Source: Ochotona curzoniae (lineage: Eukaryota > Chordata > Mammalia > Lagomorpha > Ochotonidae). From it: a stretch of DNA of 64,000 nucleotides. A model generated the notes under the pieces. That model made no database searches. It was not told the origin of the DNA and was given only the letters and a program-made list of their open reading frames with translations. The DNA lies in assembly GCF_017591425.1 (NCBI RefSeq), contig NW_024466599.1, positions 74,318,501-74,382,500 on the forward strand, read 5' to 3'. Each line of letters begins with the position of its first letter. Position 1 is the stretch's first letter. The position numbers and the translations under genes are program-made. Shown here one piece after another: positions 22,591 through 34,697 of the stretch.

Positions 22591-22904
22591 TGAGTGTCAC
22601 AAATGCCCATGGCAAGAAGAGCCCACACGTGGTTCAACGCTCAGCTAGTGTCATATTCTTTAAAATGTTTATGCGTAGGCCCCTGTGCTTCCATGTGCAG
22701 AGTTTCTCTAGTTGTGTAGCCCATCCTATGCAGAATTCACATCTTCTCCTTAGAAATCATCTAGATGTTTTGTTTCCAGTGTAACTGATGTGACGCTTTT
22801 GTGTAAAGACAATAGTTATACCCCCTAGACCAGGCTCTGGCTACTTCACACAGACAGCCCCTCACTGTGAGCCATGTGCAAAGGGATCTCTCCAGGACAT
22901 TTTT
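22591..22904. other. Unassigned stretch
   Basis: No repeat or gene recognised. Confidence 0.4.
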
Positions 22905-23254
22905 AAGAGTGTATTTGGGGGGCCAGCACAATTCTTCAATTGGCTAAATCTTCTCCTTGCAAGCATCGGGATCCCATATGGGTGCTGGTTCCTGTCCTGA
23001 TTGCTCTACTTCCCTTCCAGCTCCCTGTTTGTGACTTAGGAACGCAGCCGAAGAGGGTCCCATAAACCTTGGGGCTCTGCACCCACATGGGAGACCCAGA
23101 AGAGGCTCCTGGCCTCTGACTTTGGATCAGCACAGCTCTGGCAATTGTGGACATATGAGGAGTGAACTAGTGGATGAAAAAAGTTTGTCCCTATCTGTCC
23201 TCTCTGTAAATCTGCCTTTCCAGTAAAAAAGAAAGAAAGAAAGAATGTATTTGG
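22905..23254 (+). mobile_element. CSINE-type SINE with target-site duplication
   Basis: SINE body 22919-23240: 'ggccagcacaattcttcaattggc' head, 'atcgggatcccatatgggtgctggttcctgtcc', 'cccacatgggagacccagaagaggctcctgg', 'ctgcctttccagtaaaaaagaaagaaagaa'. It is flanked by aagagtgtatttgg (22905-22918) and aagaatgtatttgg (23241-23254), a 14-base target-site duplication with one mismatch. Confidence 0.92.
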
Positions 23255-24714
23255 TGCCTGGACACATAACAATATAATACATCTGCTTCATTATTCAAGT
23301 CATGCCAAATTTCTTTGCAAAATCAACAAAGGGAGTAAAAGAATGTGTTTTTAAAAAGAGAGAGGAAAGAAATGTTTGTTTTGCTGAAACATTATTATAC
23401 TGAATATTGGTTCAATATGTAAGCCTTGACACAGGCCTCAGAAATCCATACTTTTAAAGAGATGTACATTAAAGCACGGTTGTGCTAGAAAATTTTCACC
23501 AAAAATTTTGCAAAGGAATAGGGAGAATCCTTGTCACTTTAATCCCAACACCTGCTGGTGGCACATAAACGGTGCCACTCTTACATCATAGAACCTTTTC
23601 ATTTTTATAAGGACTCCCTTGTGCTCCACATCCCTTTCTAAACACTGGATTATAAGAGAAATAATGTAAACATAAAGCACTGTAGTAAACACAAAACACG
23701 TTAGTGAACATGATGCCATGCGTCCTTATTAACAAGAGCATTGTGAATTTTTTTTTCTCTGTCATTGGGGTCATATGCTAAAATGCTGTTTAGATTTTAA
23801 AGGGGAGAAAAACATTTCCCTATTAGCCGGAGTAGCATAGTGGCCAATCTAACCAGTTTCTTAAGCAAGTTGATTAGAGAAGATCTTTCAGGTATCCAAT
23901 TTGATTTATTATTCACGTGGGAATTAACAGAGAATAGATCTTGATATAAATTCCTCTGTCAGTTTTATTATATTGACATTTTGGTGGATAGATAATATAT
24001 AGAACCCCTGGGTATGTCACTATCAAGGATGTTATTGATTCTATCAGCAGCATTATCCTGCAATTTTCCCTCATAACTATTTATGCAACTCTCTGTGATT
24101 TGTGATTCAGTAGTAATCATTTTGTGTGGCTGATGCAATTTGCTTTCCACAAGGTACCAGCATTGGGTCCTGAAGCAAGGCTCGATTTTAAGCCTGAAGA
24201 TTTGGAGTTTCATTTTAGGATAATGGATAAGAGATCAAAGTTTTAGAACTGGAATTAATTGTTCCAGATGAGAAGGAAACATTAGTCTTTTATTAGTTTC
24301 ACGAGGTGGTTCAAAGATAAGCGGCAGCAAAGTGGGAGAATATGATAAAATCAGAGGCAATTTCATACGGGACTCAGAGGAAATTAGCAGGAACCGGATG
24401 CTTCAATGAAGTTGCCAATGCTTTTCCCTGCTGTCCCCGATGGGAGCTGCTTCTGGAATGTTTCATAGGCAGGCGCGCTGGAGAGGAGCCAGACAAGGTA
24501 GCTTTCCTGCTGACCTGAAGGCTGGCTGCATAAAGGTGATTGTATATAACATATTCATTTACTTTTCTCTTTCCATGTTTGGGAGGAAACCAACAGAAAA
24601 GTAAGATGGAAAACAGAGAAGATCGTTTACATTTCGAAGCCAAAGCGTGGGTCGCATTGGGAAAGCTCAAAGAAAGTTGGAAGAGCACAATCACCCTGAC
24701 TGAAGAATGGGATA
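23255..24714. other. Unassigned stretch
   Basis: Repeat-poor by eye. 23880-24360 contains several AATTAA/ATTTGATTTATT-type words without simple repetition. A 140-codon minus frame at 24374-24796 runs through it and into a CT tract; I see no domain. Confidence 0.45.
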
Positions 24715-24745
<31 letters not shown>

Positions 24746-24990
24746 AGTCAAAACAGAAAGCAGTCCTATCTGCTGGGTCACTCCCAAATATCTCAATAGC
24801 TTGAGGCTGGGAACCAGGATTCAATCCATGTCTCCCATGTAGAAAAGAAAAACACAATCACTCAGTCCATCATTTGCCGCCTCCCTGAGATCTATATTGC
24901 CAGGCAGCTGGACTCGAGAGCTGGAAAACGAATGAAACCTAGGAACTTCAGCGTGAAATGTGGGTATCTTAACTGCCAAGCTAGACACCT
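24715..24990 (-). mobile_element. Inverted old CSINE-group SINE
   Basis: After the (CT)n tract at 24716-24746, the reverse-strand SINE order is seen: 'ctgctgggtcactcccaaat', 'ggctgggaaccaggattcaatcc', 'ctcccatgtag', 'gccaggcagctggactcg', 'gtgggtatcttaactgcca'. The CT tract, rather than a GA tract, at the tail side is odd for an inverted copy and may be a separate repeat. Confidence 0.6.
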
Positions 24991-26249
24991 GGTCTTGATA
25001 GCTTTTGATAAACACATCATTAGGTGACTGTTCAAACTCCACACGTTACCAGACAATATGCTCTTGTGGGACCACCATTGTAAATACACAGTGTGGTTTA
25101 CCATGTGCTTTACTTGCATTAAGACTGCACTATGAGAGGAACCCATTTTGCTCAAACTTGGTGTCCAAGATCAAGTGTGCTCAGTCACAGATCTATATAT
25201 GGATCTTTATATTTACTGCAAAGGAATCATGCTATCTGGCTACTGTGTAGCAGCAACCTCATCTGCGGCCAGGGGTTTCTTTCCTATAGATGAAAGCCAC
25301 AATGCAGCAAGAGCCCCTCCCACTACCTTGGAAGAGCATCATTTGAATATTCAAATCTGCCTTGTCCAAGGTTCTGATGTGCCTGTTCTTTGAGTCTGTC
25401 ATCTCCTCTTGGTATTGTGACTCCACAGAGGGGCTTGCCAGTAGTGAGGCTGATGCATGCTCTTCCACATCACTGTGAAAGCCGAGAGGTGGACGCCCTT
25501 CCCATTTGCTTTCTTAATCTAGGAAATGCACAGGAGCCTCTTGCCTTGTAATACACATCCTGCCTCATTCATAAAGTCTTGTCCTGGAAAATGCCTCATT
25601 CATTCCTGTAGAAGACCCACCGTTGGGAGGGCAAGGGCATTGAAAACCTTGGGAGAGAGAATAGTGGAGTGCTTGGCAGCCGTTTCCAGGCTGCTTTAGT
25701 AACATGCCCCAGTGCCAGGGAGAGGATAAAGCACTGCAGTTGTTTCCCTGTCTCTCTGGAGCAAAAGGAGTCTCTCTGCCTACAATACAGATGCCAAATC
25801 CTCAGGCCCCGGGCGACGAGATGATGAGCTGCCCCGGGGGCTGGCATCCAGTCCTGTGCTCCAAGATAGCAAGGCAGTGTGCCTGAAAGAGTTCATTGTT
25901 GAAAGAGAAAACAAGTCATTGTGGGGTTTGTTGTCAATCAGGGGTTAGGTGGCTTCCTCTTCCACTGCCCGCTCACACCGAGTGCCCACCAAGCACTACC
26001 GTGTCCAGCAAGGGGGCCACACTGCTTTCTTCTGCCTTGACCTCTGAAACGCGTATTGCCTCCCACTCAGGAGCCCAGCGTTGGCACCTTGGATTTTGCC
26101 AAAGCTGCCCACATCCGTGTTTGCCAAATAATAAGCACAGCAAAAATCCAGATGCATAGGGCATCCACTGTAACTCCTTTGGCAGGGAGAATCCTCTGGA
26201 ATCCTCTGCATAATCGCTCTGTGTTTATTTCTCCACCAGCAGCATAATG
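24991..26249. other. Start of SINE-free interval, unassigned
   Basis: Unique-looking sequence with moderate GC. Several overlapping frames of 60-90 codons occur at 25596-26247, but none has a domain and no splice-bounded exon can be argued. A small ccccggg-rich patch lies at 25806-25840. Confidence 0.45.
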
Positions 26250-27130
26250 TGACTGATTTACAAGAGTTTAACTCAAGTGGTAATCTGACAGTGACGAAGA
26301 GCTCCTCAGCGGTGCAGTCGCTTCCACTGTCATATTAGTTGCCTCCCCTATTAAGGCAGTGTGGTCGATAATTGGAAGGCTTTTATTTCTAGTGGTTCTG
26401 ATAAGCCTCTTCCTCAGGTCACATAGGGAAGGTCTAGCTCTCTGCTCAGCCCAACAGTGGCAAAATGATTTCAACTGAGCAAGTATTATTCTGCCTGTAT
26501 TGTGGAGCCGGGGCAGTTCAAGGGAAGTGAGACAGTGCTCAGCGTACCTGCTGGTGGGTAGTAAAATAAGATGGACATGATACTGGGTCGGGAGGACAAT
26601 TAAATCTATTTTGCACCAATGTGTCGCTGGACAGATGAGTTTCCACATGGCAAAGCTTTATGATCTTTAAGGTAGATTGAACTAATAGATCGGTGTGGAG
26701 CGCACTGAAGTTACCCGGGATGAGAAAGCAGGCAGTAGTACATTTGATCTACAGGTTTCTCATATGCTGCGCGTCATGCTGAGTTTTTATAGCTCCTGGC
26801 TTTCAAAAAGCCTGTTTCAAAGAGGTTTGCGCTAGACTGGGCATGCAGTTTTGCTCTGCAGATATTGTCGCTACCGATTTAGTGGAATGCAATTAGGAAG
26901 CCTAAATTAAGTGGTAATGGAGAACCAGCTCTTGAAACTGGGGTTTCCACGGCAACCACTGCTTACAATACAGCCTTCAGTTAGTTTTCCCACTTTATCT
27001 GCAAAATGCACAATTGAGCTTTAAAACAGCTCAGGCGCTGAAAAACGCACTGTAAACAACTGTTTGCAATGAGAGTTTTACACTGTCTTTAAATACAACA
27101 AACTATCACATAAAATTTACTTGTCCACAC
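26250..27130. promoter_or_regulatory. Candidate conserved non-coding element
   Basis: About 880 bases with no repeat landmark, no simple sequence and several intact-looking CpG and TAAT/AATTA words (for example 'cggtgcagtcgcttcc', 'ctgcgcgtcatgctg', 'aggaagcctaaattaagtgg', 'tttccacggcaaccactg'). It sits in the longest SINE/L1-free interval of the window. Low repeat content plus retained CpG is the look of long-conserved regulatory DNA, but conservation itself cannot be seen from one genome. Confidence 0.35.
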
Positions 27131-29629
27131 TAATAAACCAACATTTGACTTTCCAATCAGTGAGAGATGTTACGATTTATTCCTTCTTGCCCATTTTTGG
27201 GGTGTATTTTTAAGGGCATATGTCACGAGTCATTAGGTCTCTCAACTTTGGTCATTCTTGCTCCACTTCCAGCTCCCCTGACAATCTATATACCCCATCA
27301 GTCCCTTGCTAAAAGGCATCTTCATTTCAGTAAACTCATACTTTAATACTTTTGATACGTTTTCTTGTATGCCTTCCTTGGAACATGTCACAGACATGCA
27401 AGACTTGTGGCTAGCGATTTCTATTAATCTTCTTTCCACATTGATACTCCTTCAGGTCTTTCAAAGCTTTGTTCCACTTTTCCATACATCGAATAAATGG
27501 CGAACTAACTGGGATCCACTGGTGCCAACCCAAGTAGACAAGGCAAGACAGTTACAAGGTAATAACTGAAGTCAGCTTACTTTTAAAAACATAGTTGTTT
27601 GGAAAAGTCAAGGGACAATGTGTACGGTTTCATGATTAGAAATCTCTATTTTTGGATTATAGGACTGTCATTTCTTGCTTGAGTCTATAAGGAACATGCA
27701 TGTACACATGTGTGGATAACTGTATGCATGCATTTTGTGTTAAGTGGGGGGAAAAAATCAATTGAGTTCTGCAAACAAGAGAGAGGCTGGAATCAAATTC
27801 GGGGTCTCCAAGCTGTGACACTGTGTTTAATTGCCAGTCTTAACAGGATGAGCTCTCCAACATGCCTGGACGGATCCGGGCAGCTGGTGCAAACTCACGA
27901 ATGTGCCACAGCAGAAAAGGTAATGTTTCGCAGCGGTGTGTGCTCTCTCGAGGTTGGTGTATTCTACGCGTGTTGTTTTCACTGTGAGAACATGCAGGGA
28001 AGAAGGCAGAGAGCGTGCGTGTGTCATTATAGTACCTTCCATTTATGTGGCTCCTGGTGTCAGTGGTCATGCCTGCCCATCCCTTTGATATGTTCTCTGC
28101 AACTAGGAGTACACGGGTGGGGAGCATATCCCTCAGGGTGAGCACGGACCTTCAGTGGCCTGGCCTGGCTGTTGGAATTCAGGTTTGTGGCAGGCTTCAG
28201 TGATGACCTAAAACTGATTGAAGTAGGATGACAGCTTTATTAAAAATGTGTTTTTCTCATCTTTTGTGATATTGTGCAAGTGTCCCTACAATTTTCATAT
28301 TTTGAGAATCTAAACATCCAGAAAAACTAGAGAACCACATGTAAAGATGAGGCTTCTGCTTTATTAAGGCTTTTCATGTTTTAAAAAGTCCCTTTGTTTC
28401 ATTTCTTGATGTTGCTGTAAACCCATGCTTTGTGGTAAAAATAGAAATATATGTCAACTTAAATCTTTAAGAATTTAAACTTGGGCAGCCTGGGTATATC
28501 CTTTTATTCATGAATTGATGCACTTGAGAGGCAGTATTCAACCCAGTCCAAGTACTAATGAGGCCCATTTGTTGTCTTACCCATGCCTTCAGAGTGTGAA
28601 TTCAGTGAGTTCTAAATTGAAATATATGAGAAAAAACCTGAAGCAGTTATGTGCTCCCAACTTTCTTAAGGCACCGTGCTTCAACATCATTGGCATTTTC
28701 TCCAAAACACACAAGGACACAGTGACATGATCCCGGCCTGGCAACAGCATGTAGATTGATGTGTAGGCATTCCATTGCACGTGACAAAGCTTTGGAGCAA
28801 GGCGAGGTTCCAGAGTAAGAAAATACCCTAGCATATTCCCAAACCACATTTTTGAAAGCTACATTTGCAAACTAAACATGTGTTCAATGATTTGCCCTCT
28901 CCAGGGAGCAGGTTTGAATGCAGGCTGCGGGTAGGGCAGAGTTTGCATCCCAAAAAGGCCAGGCTTTTCAGGGGAATGCCCTCTCCTCCTAATGTACAAA
29001 GAAGTCAACCGAGGTACCGCAGGGACCACTGTCATTGCTCAAGGTGGAGCTGTTGCCTGAGTGCCCGATGGCATGGACACCACTGCACACCCTTTGAGAA
29101 ATAACCAAGCTCCAGTGGAACTGCCATGCCCTAAAGGAAAACAAACGCATTGTCCCAGAATCCATATAGTTATAATTATCACTCTATTTGTGTTCTTTTT
29201 CTTTTACTTACATTTTAATTTCGGGTATCTTCTGTATGATGCACAAGTTATATTCCGGGTGGATCAGAAGGACTTCAGCTGAGGGTTCAGGATAGAAAGG
29301 GTTGGCGTTGGCATTTATTTATTTATTGCTTTATAATGCAGAGCGATAACTCAAACTGGAACATTGCTAATCCATCTCCATTTTTCTCCTTAAAATCACA
29401 GCATAGCTTGTGGTTCCAACTGGTGTTGCCCAGCTGACTGTAACAAGTGCACATGAAATGACACTGAAGCAAGTGGCCTGGCAGGCTTCTACAGCTCATT
29501 CCTTGCCTTAGTTTTGAGGCTTAAATGTTTGTTTAATCTTTCAGAGGGTATATAAGTTCATGGATGCCCTATTTCAAAGAAATTACGGATAAATTACACT
29601 ACTAAATGACATATTTCATCCTATCTTCT
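27131..29629. other. Rest of SINE-free interval, unassigned
   Basis: Non-repetitive by eye. A 143-codon plus frame at 27710-28141 and a 101-codon minus frame at 27840-28145 overlap each other; neither has a family signature. 27850-28010 has an unusual number of CpGs for this window. Confidence 0.45.
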
Positions 29630-29692
29630 CTGTGTGTGTGTGAGACAGAGAGAAAGAGAGACAGAGAAAGAGAGACAGAGAGAGAGAGAAAC
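29630..29692. repeat. TG and GA/GAGACA simple repeat
   Basis: A short (TG)n followed by units of GAGACAGAGA and (GA)n. Could be the reverse CT stretch of a lost SINE, but no SINE body is found next to it. Confidence 0.85.
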
Positions 29693-30783
29693 CAGGGGTG
29701 TGGCTAGAGGTGGATATGTGAATTTTGTATTAAGTATGTTACTTCTAAACATGTGACAATCCTGAAGACTAAGGCGGATTAAAATGCTTCTGCCTTGAAC
29801 TTTAGAAATTGGAATAAATACTGTGGGGGAAAGAAGATGATCTCTGTTTTGATTACAGGGAAATGCTTTTGTCATCCTTTCAGATGAAGTAAACATCTTA
29901 AAATAAGCACAATAAATATGTTTCAGGCACGGTGTGTTGTAATTATAATTATCTCTTCCTGCTTTATGAGGCTGCATGTATCAGATTACATTTAGTTATT
30001 CCTTATTCACAAACAGCTTGCTGGTTTCCTATTCTTGTGACAAGTCTCACAATGTATCTTTACAACCATAAAGACACTCATTTGTTTATCACCGGATCTT
30101 TATGGAGAATTCATCTTCCTTTTATTTGAGGAGGAAAATTAAAGGCGAGCATCCTTAAGGATCTTTTCAAATCCAGCACAGGACAAAAAAATCGATGTCT
30201 GATGCCTGACGTTCTGCAGTAAGTTCATGCACTTGTAGAGTTTTCCTTGACCAGGTAGCTGATAAGGCCATAAGAATTGATTATCTATGTTGTTGTTATT
30301 CCTGTTTGGAATAGCTGATGACTTTTCCCTCCACAAGTTTGAAATGAGCTTGCTCGATGCACAGTGACTAATAAAAGAAGCTCCTTAATTGGTCAGACAC
30401 GTCCCCAAAGGCAAAGTGGTACAGATGGTAAGTCAAACCTGTGTTGGAGCATCATTTTAATAGAAATGAAGGTAAATCTGACTTTTACTTGCTCCAAAAG
30501 TTTCTTTTAATCAACTCCTTAAACCCTGTAGAAAACACTCGTCATGGATAGCTTCACTTAAAACACTTGCACACTTATAAATCTATTTTGCCTATATCTA
30601 ATATATCCCAGCATTTTACGTTGATTAAAGTATAGGTTTATATGACGTGAAATACTGTAGATGATCTTAGGTGCCTCATATATAGGTTACGATTTAAAAC
30701 TCAGCTATTAACTAACTGACTTAATATGTAGGTTACAACGTAAAGCTAAGTTAAAACCTAAAGTAAAGTGGTATATATACAAT
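29693..30783. other. Unassigned stretch
   Basis: AT-rich in 30480-30780. No repeat family or open frame that I can support. Confidence 0.45.
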
Positions 30784-31147
30784 GGGCCAGTTTTGTGGCA
30801 CAAAAGCCTCAGCCTCCATTCGTGGTGCCAACATTCCATACCAGAGTGTCACTTCCAATCTTGCCTGCTCTGCTTACCATCTAACCTCCTGCTAACGCAC
30901 CCGCAAGGTCAGAGGTCAGAGGAAGAAGGCCTGCCTCCCAGTGGGAGTCCTGGATGAAGTCTTGGTTCCTGGCTTCAGTATTCCCCTGACTTGGGTGTTG
31001 CCAGGTGTATGGGGAGTAAATCAGAGGTTAGAAGATAATATGTTTCTCTTTCTCTCCTTTTCCTATTTCTCCCTCTCTCCCACCATTTCCCCTCTCCCTT
31101 ACATGCTCTACCTTTCAAATATGTAAATAAGTGAATAAATTTTTTTT
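30784..31147 (+). mobile_element. CSINE-group SINE, near full length
   Basis: 'gggccagttttgtggcac' head, 'gcctcagcctccattcgtggtgcc', 'taacctcctgctaacgcacc', 'gtcctggatgaagtcttggttcctgg', 'gggagtaaatcagagg', pyrimidine stretch 31045-31105 and tail 'caaatatgtaaataagtgaataaa'. An eight-base 'gaggtcagaggtca'-like duplication lies at about 30907-30922. Confidence 0.85.
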
Positions 31148-31326
31148 ACAAAATAAGACACTAGGTGAATAATATTTAGGGGAAAAAAGCATAATATTCA
31201 AGAGTTGTGCCTACAACATGTGTACATCTAATTTAACATCTCTCAATATTACTTGCCCTCCTAAGCAGTTATGAATGCATCAAATCCTGACTAAATATTG
31301 CCTCAATTTCTTTTAATGCCTTTAGG

Positions 31327-31385
31327 CGGGCCTTGTGGTTAGAGCAGCTTATTATAAAATTAGAGACTTGGGATATCTCAGTGGA
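31327..31385 (+). mobile_element. Possible SINE head fragment
   Basis: 'cgggccttgtggttagagcagc' then 'agagacttgggatatctcagtgg' resembles the 5' 60 bases of an old CSINE and ends abruptly. A head-only piece must derive from deletion of the rest. Confidence 0.4.
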
Positions 31386-32023
31386 AACTTGAGGACCAGA
31401 TAATAGTTACTTTGCCTTTGAGTTCATCTCTTACAACATACTTAACAATTTCCATTTTGTCCAAATTATGTTTCCATCCCAACTACAGACAACTCTCAGA
31501 TCTGTCAGTCGGAGTGTATCCGGGCAGTGAAGTTTGCGCCTTAGTTCAGGTGAAAATTTGGTTCATGCTACAAGCCATTAATAAATTCCTTGGGTAAGTT
31601 TTCCCATAACTGATATTAACCATTATCATGCTAAATCTATTTTGTCTCATGAAAATGCCAAACCTGGGCTCGGTGCAGTAGTCTAACAGCTGAAGTCCTT
31701 GCCTTGCACATGCCAGGATCCCATAAGGGTGCCAGTTCATGTCCTGAGAGCCCCGCTTCCCATCTATCTTCCTGCTTCTGCCCTGAGAAAGCAGTCAAGG
31801 ACAGCCCAAAGCCTTGGAACTCTGCACCCACGTGGGAGACCTGGAAGAGGCTCCTGGCTCCTGGATTCAGACCAGCGCAGCTCCGGCCATTGTGGCCACT
31901 TAGGGAGTGAATCAGTGGATGGAAGATCGTCCTTTCTGCTTCGCCTCCTCTCTGTATATCTGCCTTTCCAATTAAACAAAGAAACTAATAAATCTAAGAA
32001 AGAAAGAAACAAAAAGAGAAAGG

Positions 32024-32031
32024 GAGAGAAA

Positions 32032-32095
<64 letters not shown>

Positions 32096-32100
32096 AAAGG
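32024..32100 (+). repeat. (GAAA)n microsatellite
   Basis: About 17 near-perfect GAAA units in the tail of the SINE at 31651. Source of the long Lys/Glu frame on the plus strand and Phe/Leu/Ser frames on the minus strand. Confidence 0.97.
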
Positions 32101-32107
32101 AAAGAAA

Positions 32108-32190
32108 AGAATAGAATAGAATAGAATAGAATAGAATAGAATAGAATAGAATAGAATAGAATAGAATAGAATAGAATAGAATAGAATAGA
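32108..32190 (+). repeat. (AATAG)n pentanucleotide microsatellite
   Basis: About 16 uninterrupted AATAG units directly after the GAAA tract, then imperfect GAAAA/GGAAA units to 32228. The minus-strand frame made of Tyr-Ser-Ile-Leu-Phe repeats is its translation only. Confidence 0.97.
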
Positions 32191-32238
32191 GAAAAGAAAA
32201 GGAAAGGAAAGGAAAAGAAAAGAAGAAAGAAAATGCCA

Positions 32239-33064
32239 TGCCTGTAAGATTGATATGCTCTGCCCTGGTATTCCATACCCCAGTGGATGCACACTGCTCT
32301 TCCACAGCCTGGGGACACGACACCGCCCTTTACACACACTGTTTTCCACACTGAACTGGACCAATTGAATCAAGAGGTTTAGTAAGAACTGAGGAATGAG
32401 TATCACTTGTTGAAAATATGTTTAGGCTATGAAATTAAACAGGGCAACTTTATGCCCTCTCTCTGCAGTGCTTTCCAACAGCATGAGACTCTCTCAAGCC
32501 TGTTTTTCTGAATGAGAGAGGGGAATGCAATCCCCCTGCAGGCTTTCTGTGAAGATGAAGGAACACTCACACAGGCAGTACTTAGATCATTCACACTACA
32601 TGCACTGCAGCTCGATTTTTCCTCATGATTTTCAGACAATTGTCATCCCTGATTGTCATAGTGAGAAACCAAGGACCCTGGACTTCTTCTTACCTCATAA
32701 CCAATGTAAAGTCTTTCGTGTTTGCCACTGTTGACTTTAAATATGGTGTAATTGATCTTTCAGGAAAATTTTCACTCTTAGTTGATTTCATCCTCCCCTT
32801 TTCAGTGTTTTTGTTTCCCCGATAGGTCTTGAGTCGGTGTCTGATAATAACATCTATATGTGGGGGACTTTTATGACACGAAATACAAGGCAAAGATTCA
32901 GCTTTGTTCACCATGCATCGTCCCATCACTTGAAGAAGGAGAGTTTTACATTTGCATCTAATCTTTTGGAAGAGTTCACTAATGTTTTTCAGACTCCTTT
33001 CTATGCTGTGTGATACGTGGCTTACAAAGAGTATAAGAAACCAGATGTTGTTTGGGTTTCAGAA
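32239..33064. other. Unassigned stretch
   Basis: No recognised repeat. Open frames are under 85 codons and lack domains. Confidence 0.45.
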
Positions 33065-33156
33065 ATCTTTGAAGAGGGCAGGAATCTTGGTCTCTCACAC
33101 ATCTGCAGCTATGCCTGGCACAAAGTAGGTACTCAATAAATGCTTGGGGAATTAGA
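33065..33156 (+). mobile_element. L2 3' end
   Basis: 'gagggcaggaatcttggtctc', 'atgcctggcacaaagtaggtactcaataaatgct' is the typical L2 3'-terminal pattern of ancient mammalian L2 elements. Confidence 0.8.
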
Positions 33157-33419
33157 GTTACACGAACATAAAAGGATGCGTATGATAACACTGAAATACT
33201 AAATGAAAAAAAAATCATCTGTCCTTTCATAATGTAATCTGTACTCTCAACATTCAGACAACAGCAAAACTTAGACTCTCAGGGAACTGATTTTCACAGC
33301 AAAATAAAGGCCAGTCACTGTTCTGTTAGATTTGTAAAGCCTGCTGTGTAAGCAGAACCATACACTAGACCAGAGTATAATATTAATAGCAAATAGGACG
33401 CGTTATCCATTTACTTCCA

Positions 33420-33612
33420 CATTGCATAATAATAATAATCACGGTGGTAATATGAGTTCAGTGCTTTACAAATGTCAACTCATTTAATCCTTGCTATGGC
33501 TTATGATTTTACAGTTCCACAGCACCCATGAGGAAACAGAGCAATGGAAATCTCCACTCATTTGTCCAAGAAGGATGTGGGACCAGAAATTTAAACCCAA
33601 TAGTCTTCAAGC
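33420..33612 (-). mobile_element. MIR, inverted
   Basis: 'cataataataataatcacgg', 'cagtgctttacaaatgtcaactcatttaatcc', 'tttacagttccacagcacccatgaggaaacagag', 'tttgtccaagaagg' and 'gaaatttaaacccaatagtc' reproduce the reverse of the MIR consensus over its central region. The 182-codon frame beginning inside it is a chance opening. Confidence 0.85.
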
Positions 33613-34354
33613 AGCTCTGTGGTCAGTATGATAGCCTCAACAGTCCGTATAGATGTGCTCATCTACCTGTATTCCCTGTCTGTGTAAAGCACATCTCTGT
33701 GTTTGAGCTGTGGTGCTCTCAGACCCTGAGGATGCCTTGTCCGCTTTTCCATCCTTCGGCCTTGCCACGCACGCTGTTCTGCACACCTGAGTCCAATCTC
33801 GGGCCCCATCAGGTTATCCTTCTGCAGAACCAGTTCACGTGTTCATCTTTCTCCGTTACCCAGTTTCCACAACTCCCAGTTGAAGGAACATTGCTATACT
33901 CTTTGCCTCATGTCTCTCAAACAACTTGCCTAGCATTTGAACGTGGACTATTTTTGTTTCTTTGGCCTTCCCTGAACCATTTATTCACCCCTATTGGGGG
34001 AAGTGAAGCTTTTAAGATTGATAAAAATTATTATGTTAGATGGCCTGGCTTGCTGAAGCCTTTTCCTGAAAACTGAAGTTATATTTAATGAGTCATCTAA
34101 CCTGCACTGATGCATTTCAGGAAATGAAATGCTACCCCATTTTCCTAACTTTATTGAAAAGGAGACTCTATAGGGTACGTTGAGATGCTTATCTTCTGCT
34201 TCCATTATTTCAAAGTGACAGATGAGACAAGCAAATATATCCTTTGATGTGGCACATGCTTTTTTGTTCCTTCTTCCACACCTTTTTTTTTTAAATAGAG
34301 CTTTATCTTTTTATAGTTGTTCTCCCTTCTTTAAATACAGGATAGCTTTCTTCA
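33613..34354. other. Unassigned stretch, possible L2 traces
   Basis: The longest non-microsatellite open frame of the window (33528-34076, plus) crosses this region but starts in a MIR and has no domain. The segment 33750-33860 is C/T-rich like an L2 3' region, too weak to call. Confidence 0.4.
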
Positions 34355-34697
34355 AAATTTTAACAGATTTACTTTGCTTATTTGAAAGTCAGAGAGTTAG
34401 AGCTGGAGAGAGAGAGAGAGAAAGAGAGAGACCTTTAATCTGTTGTTTCATTCCCCCAAATGATCATAAAAGTGGATGTTAGGTCACGATCAATGCCAGG
34501 AGCCAGGAGTTTCATTCAGGTTTCCCATGGGGTTGCGGAGCTCTGAGGATCTGAACCATCCTCTACTGCTTCACCCAGGGAAATTAGCAGGGAGCTTGAT
34601 CAGACGCAGAGCAGCAGGGACCCTAACCAGCACCCCATGTGGAATGCCAGAACTTCAGGTGATCTTTCAATCTAACACATCACAATGCCAGCCCATT
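34355..34697 (-). mobile_element. Inverted old CSINE-group SINE
   Basis: Reverse order of the SINE: 'aacagatttactttgcttatttgaaagtcag' tail, GA tract at 34406-34430, 'tttcattcccccaaatg', 'caggagccaggag', 'accatcctctactgcttcacccaggg', 'attagcagggagcttgatc', 'aaccagcaccccatgtggaatgcc' and 'cacatcacaatgccagccc' (head) at 34697. Confidence 0.88.

Larger units (their letters stand above)
31651..32238 (+). mobile_element. CSINE-type SINE with microsatellite-expanded tail, TSD-flanked
   Basis: SINE body about 31665-32000: 'gggctcggtgcagtagtctaac', 'caggatcccataagggtgcc', 'agaaagcagtcaaggacagcccaaagcc', 'acgtgggagacctggaagaggctcctgg'. The tail, normally 20-30 bases, extends to 32228 as tetra- and pentanucleotide repeats. 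The target-site duplication gaaaatgcca lies at 31651-31660 and again at 32229-32238, so the whole expansion is inside the insertion. Confidence 0.92.

Noticed and set aside
27710..28145. Possible exon from overlapping 143- and 101-codon frames
   Set aside because: No splice-site pair, domain or codon bias favours either strand.
31704..32406. Long open frames (up to 195 codons) on both strands
   Set aside because: They are translations of the GAAA and AATAG microsatellites and the adjoining SINE.
33528..34076. 182-codon plus-strand open frame
   Set aside because: It starts inside a MIR, has no domain, and its composition looks like random translation of C/T-rich sequence.
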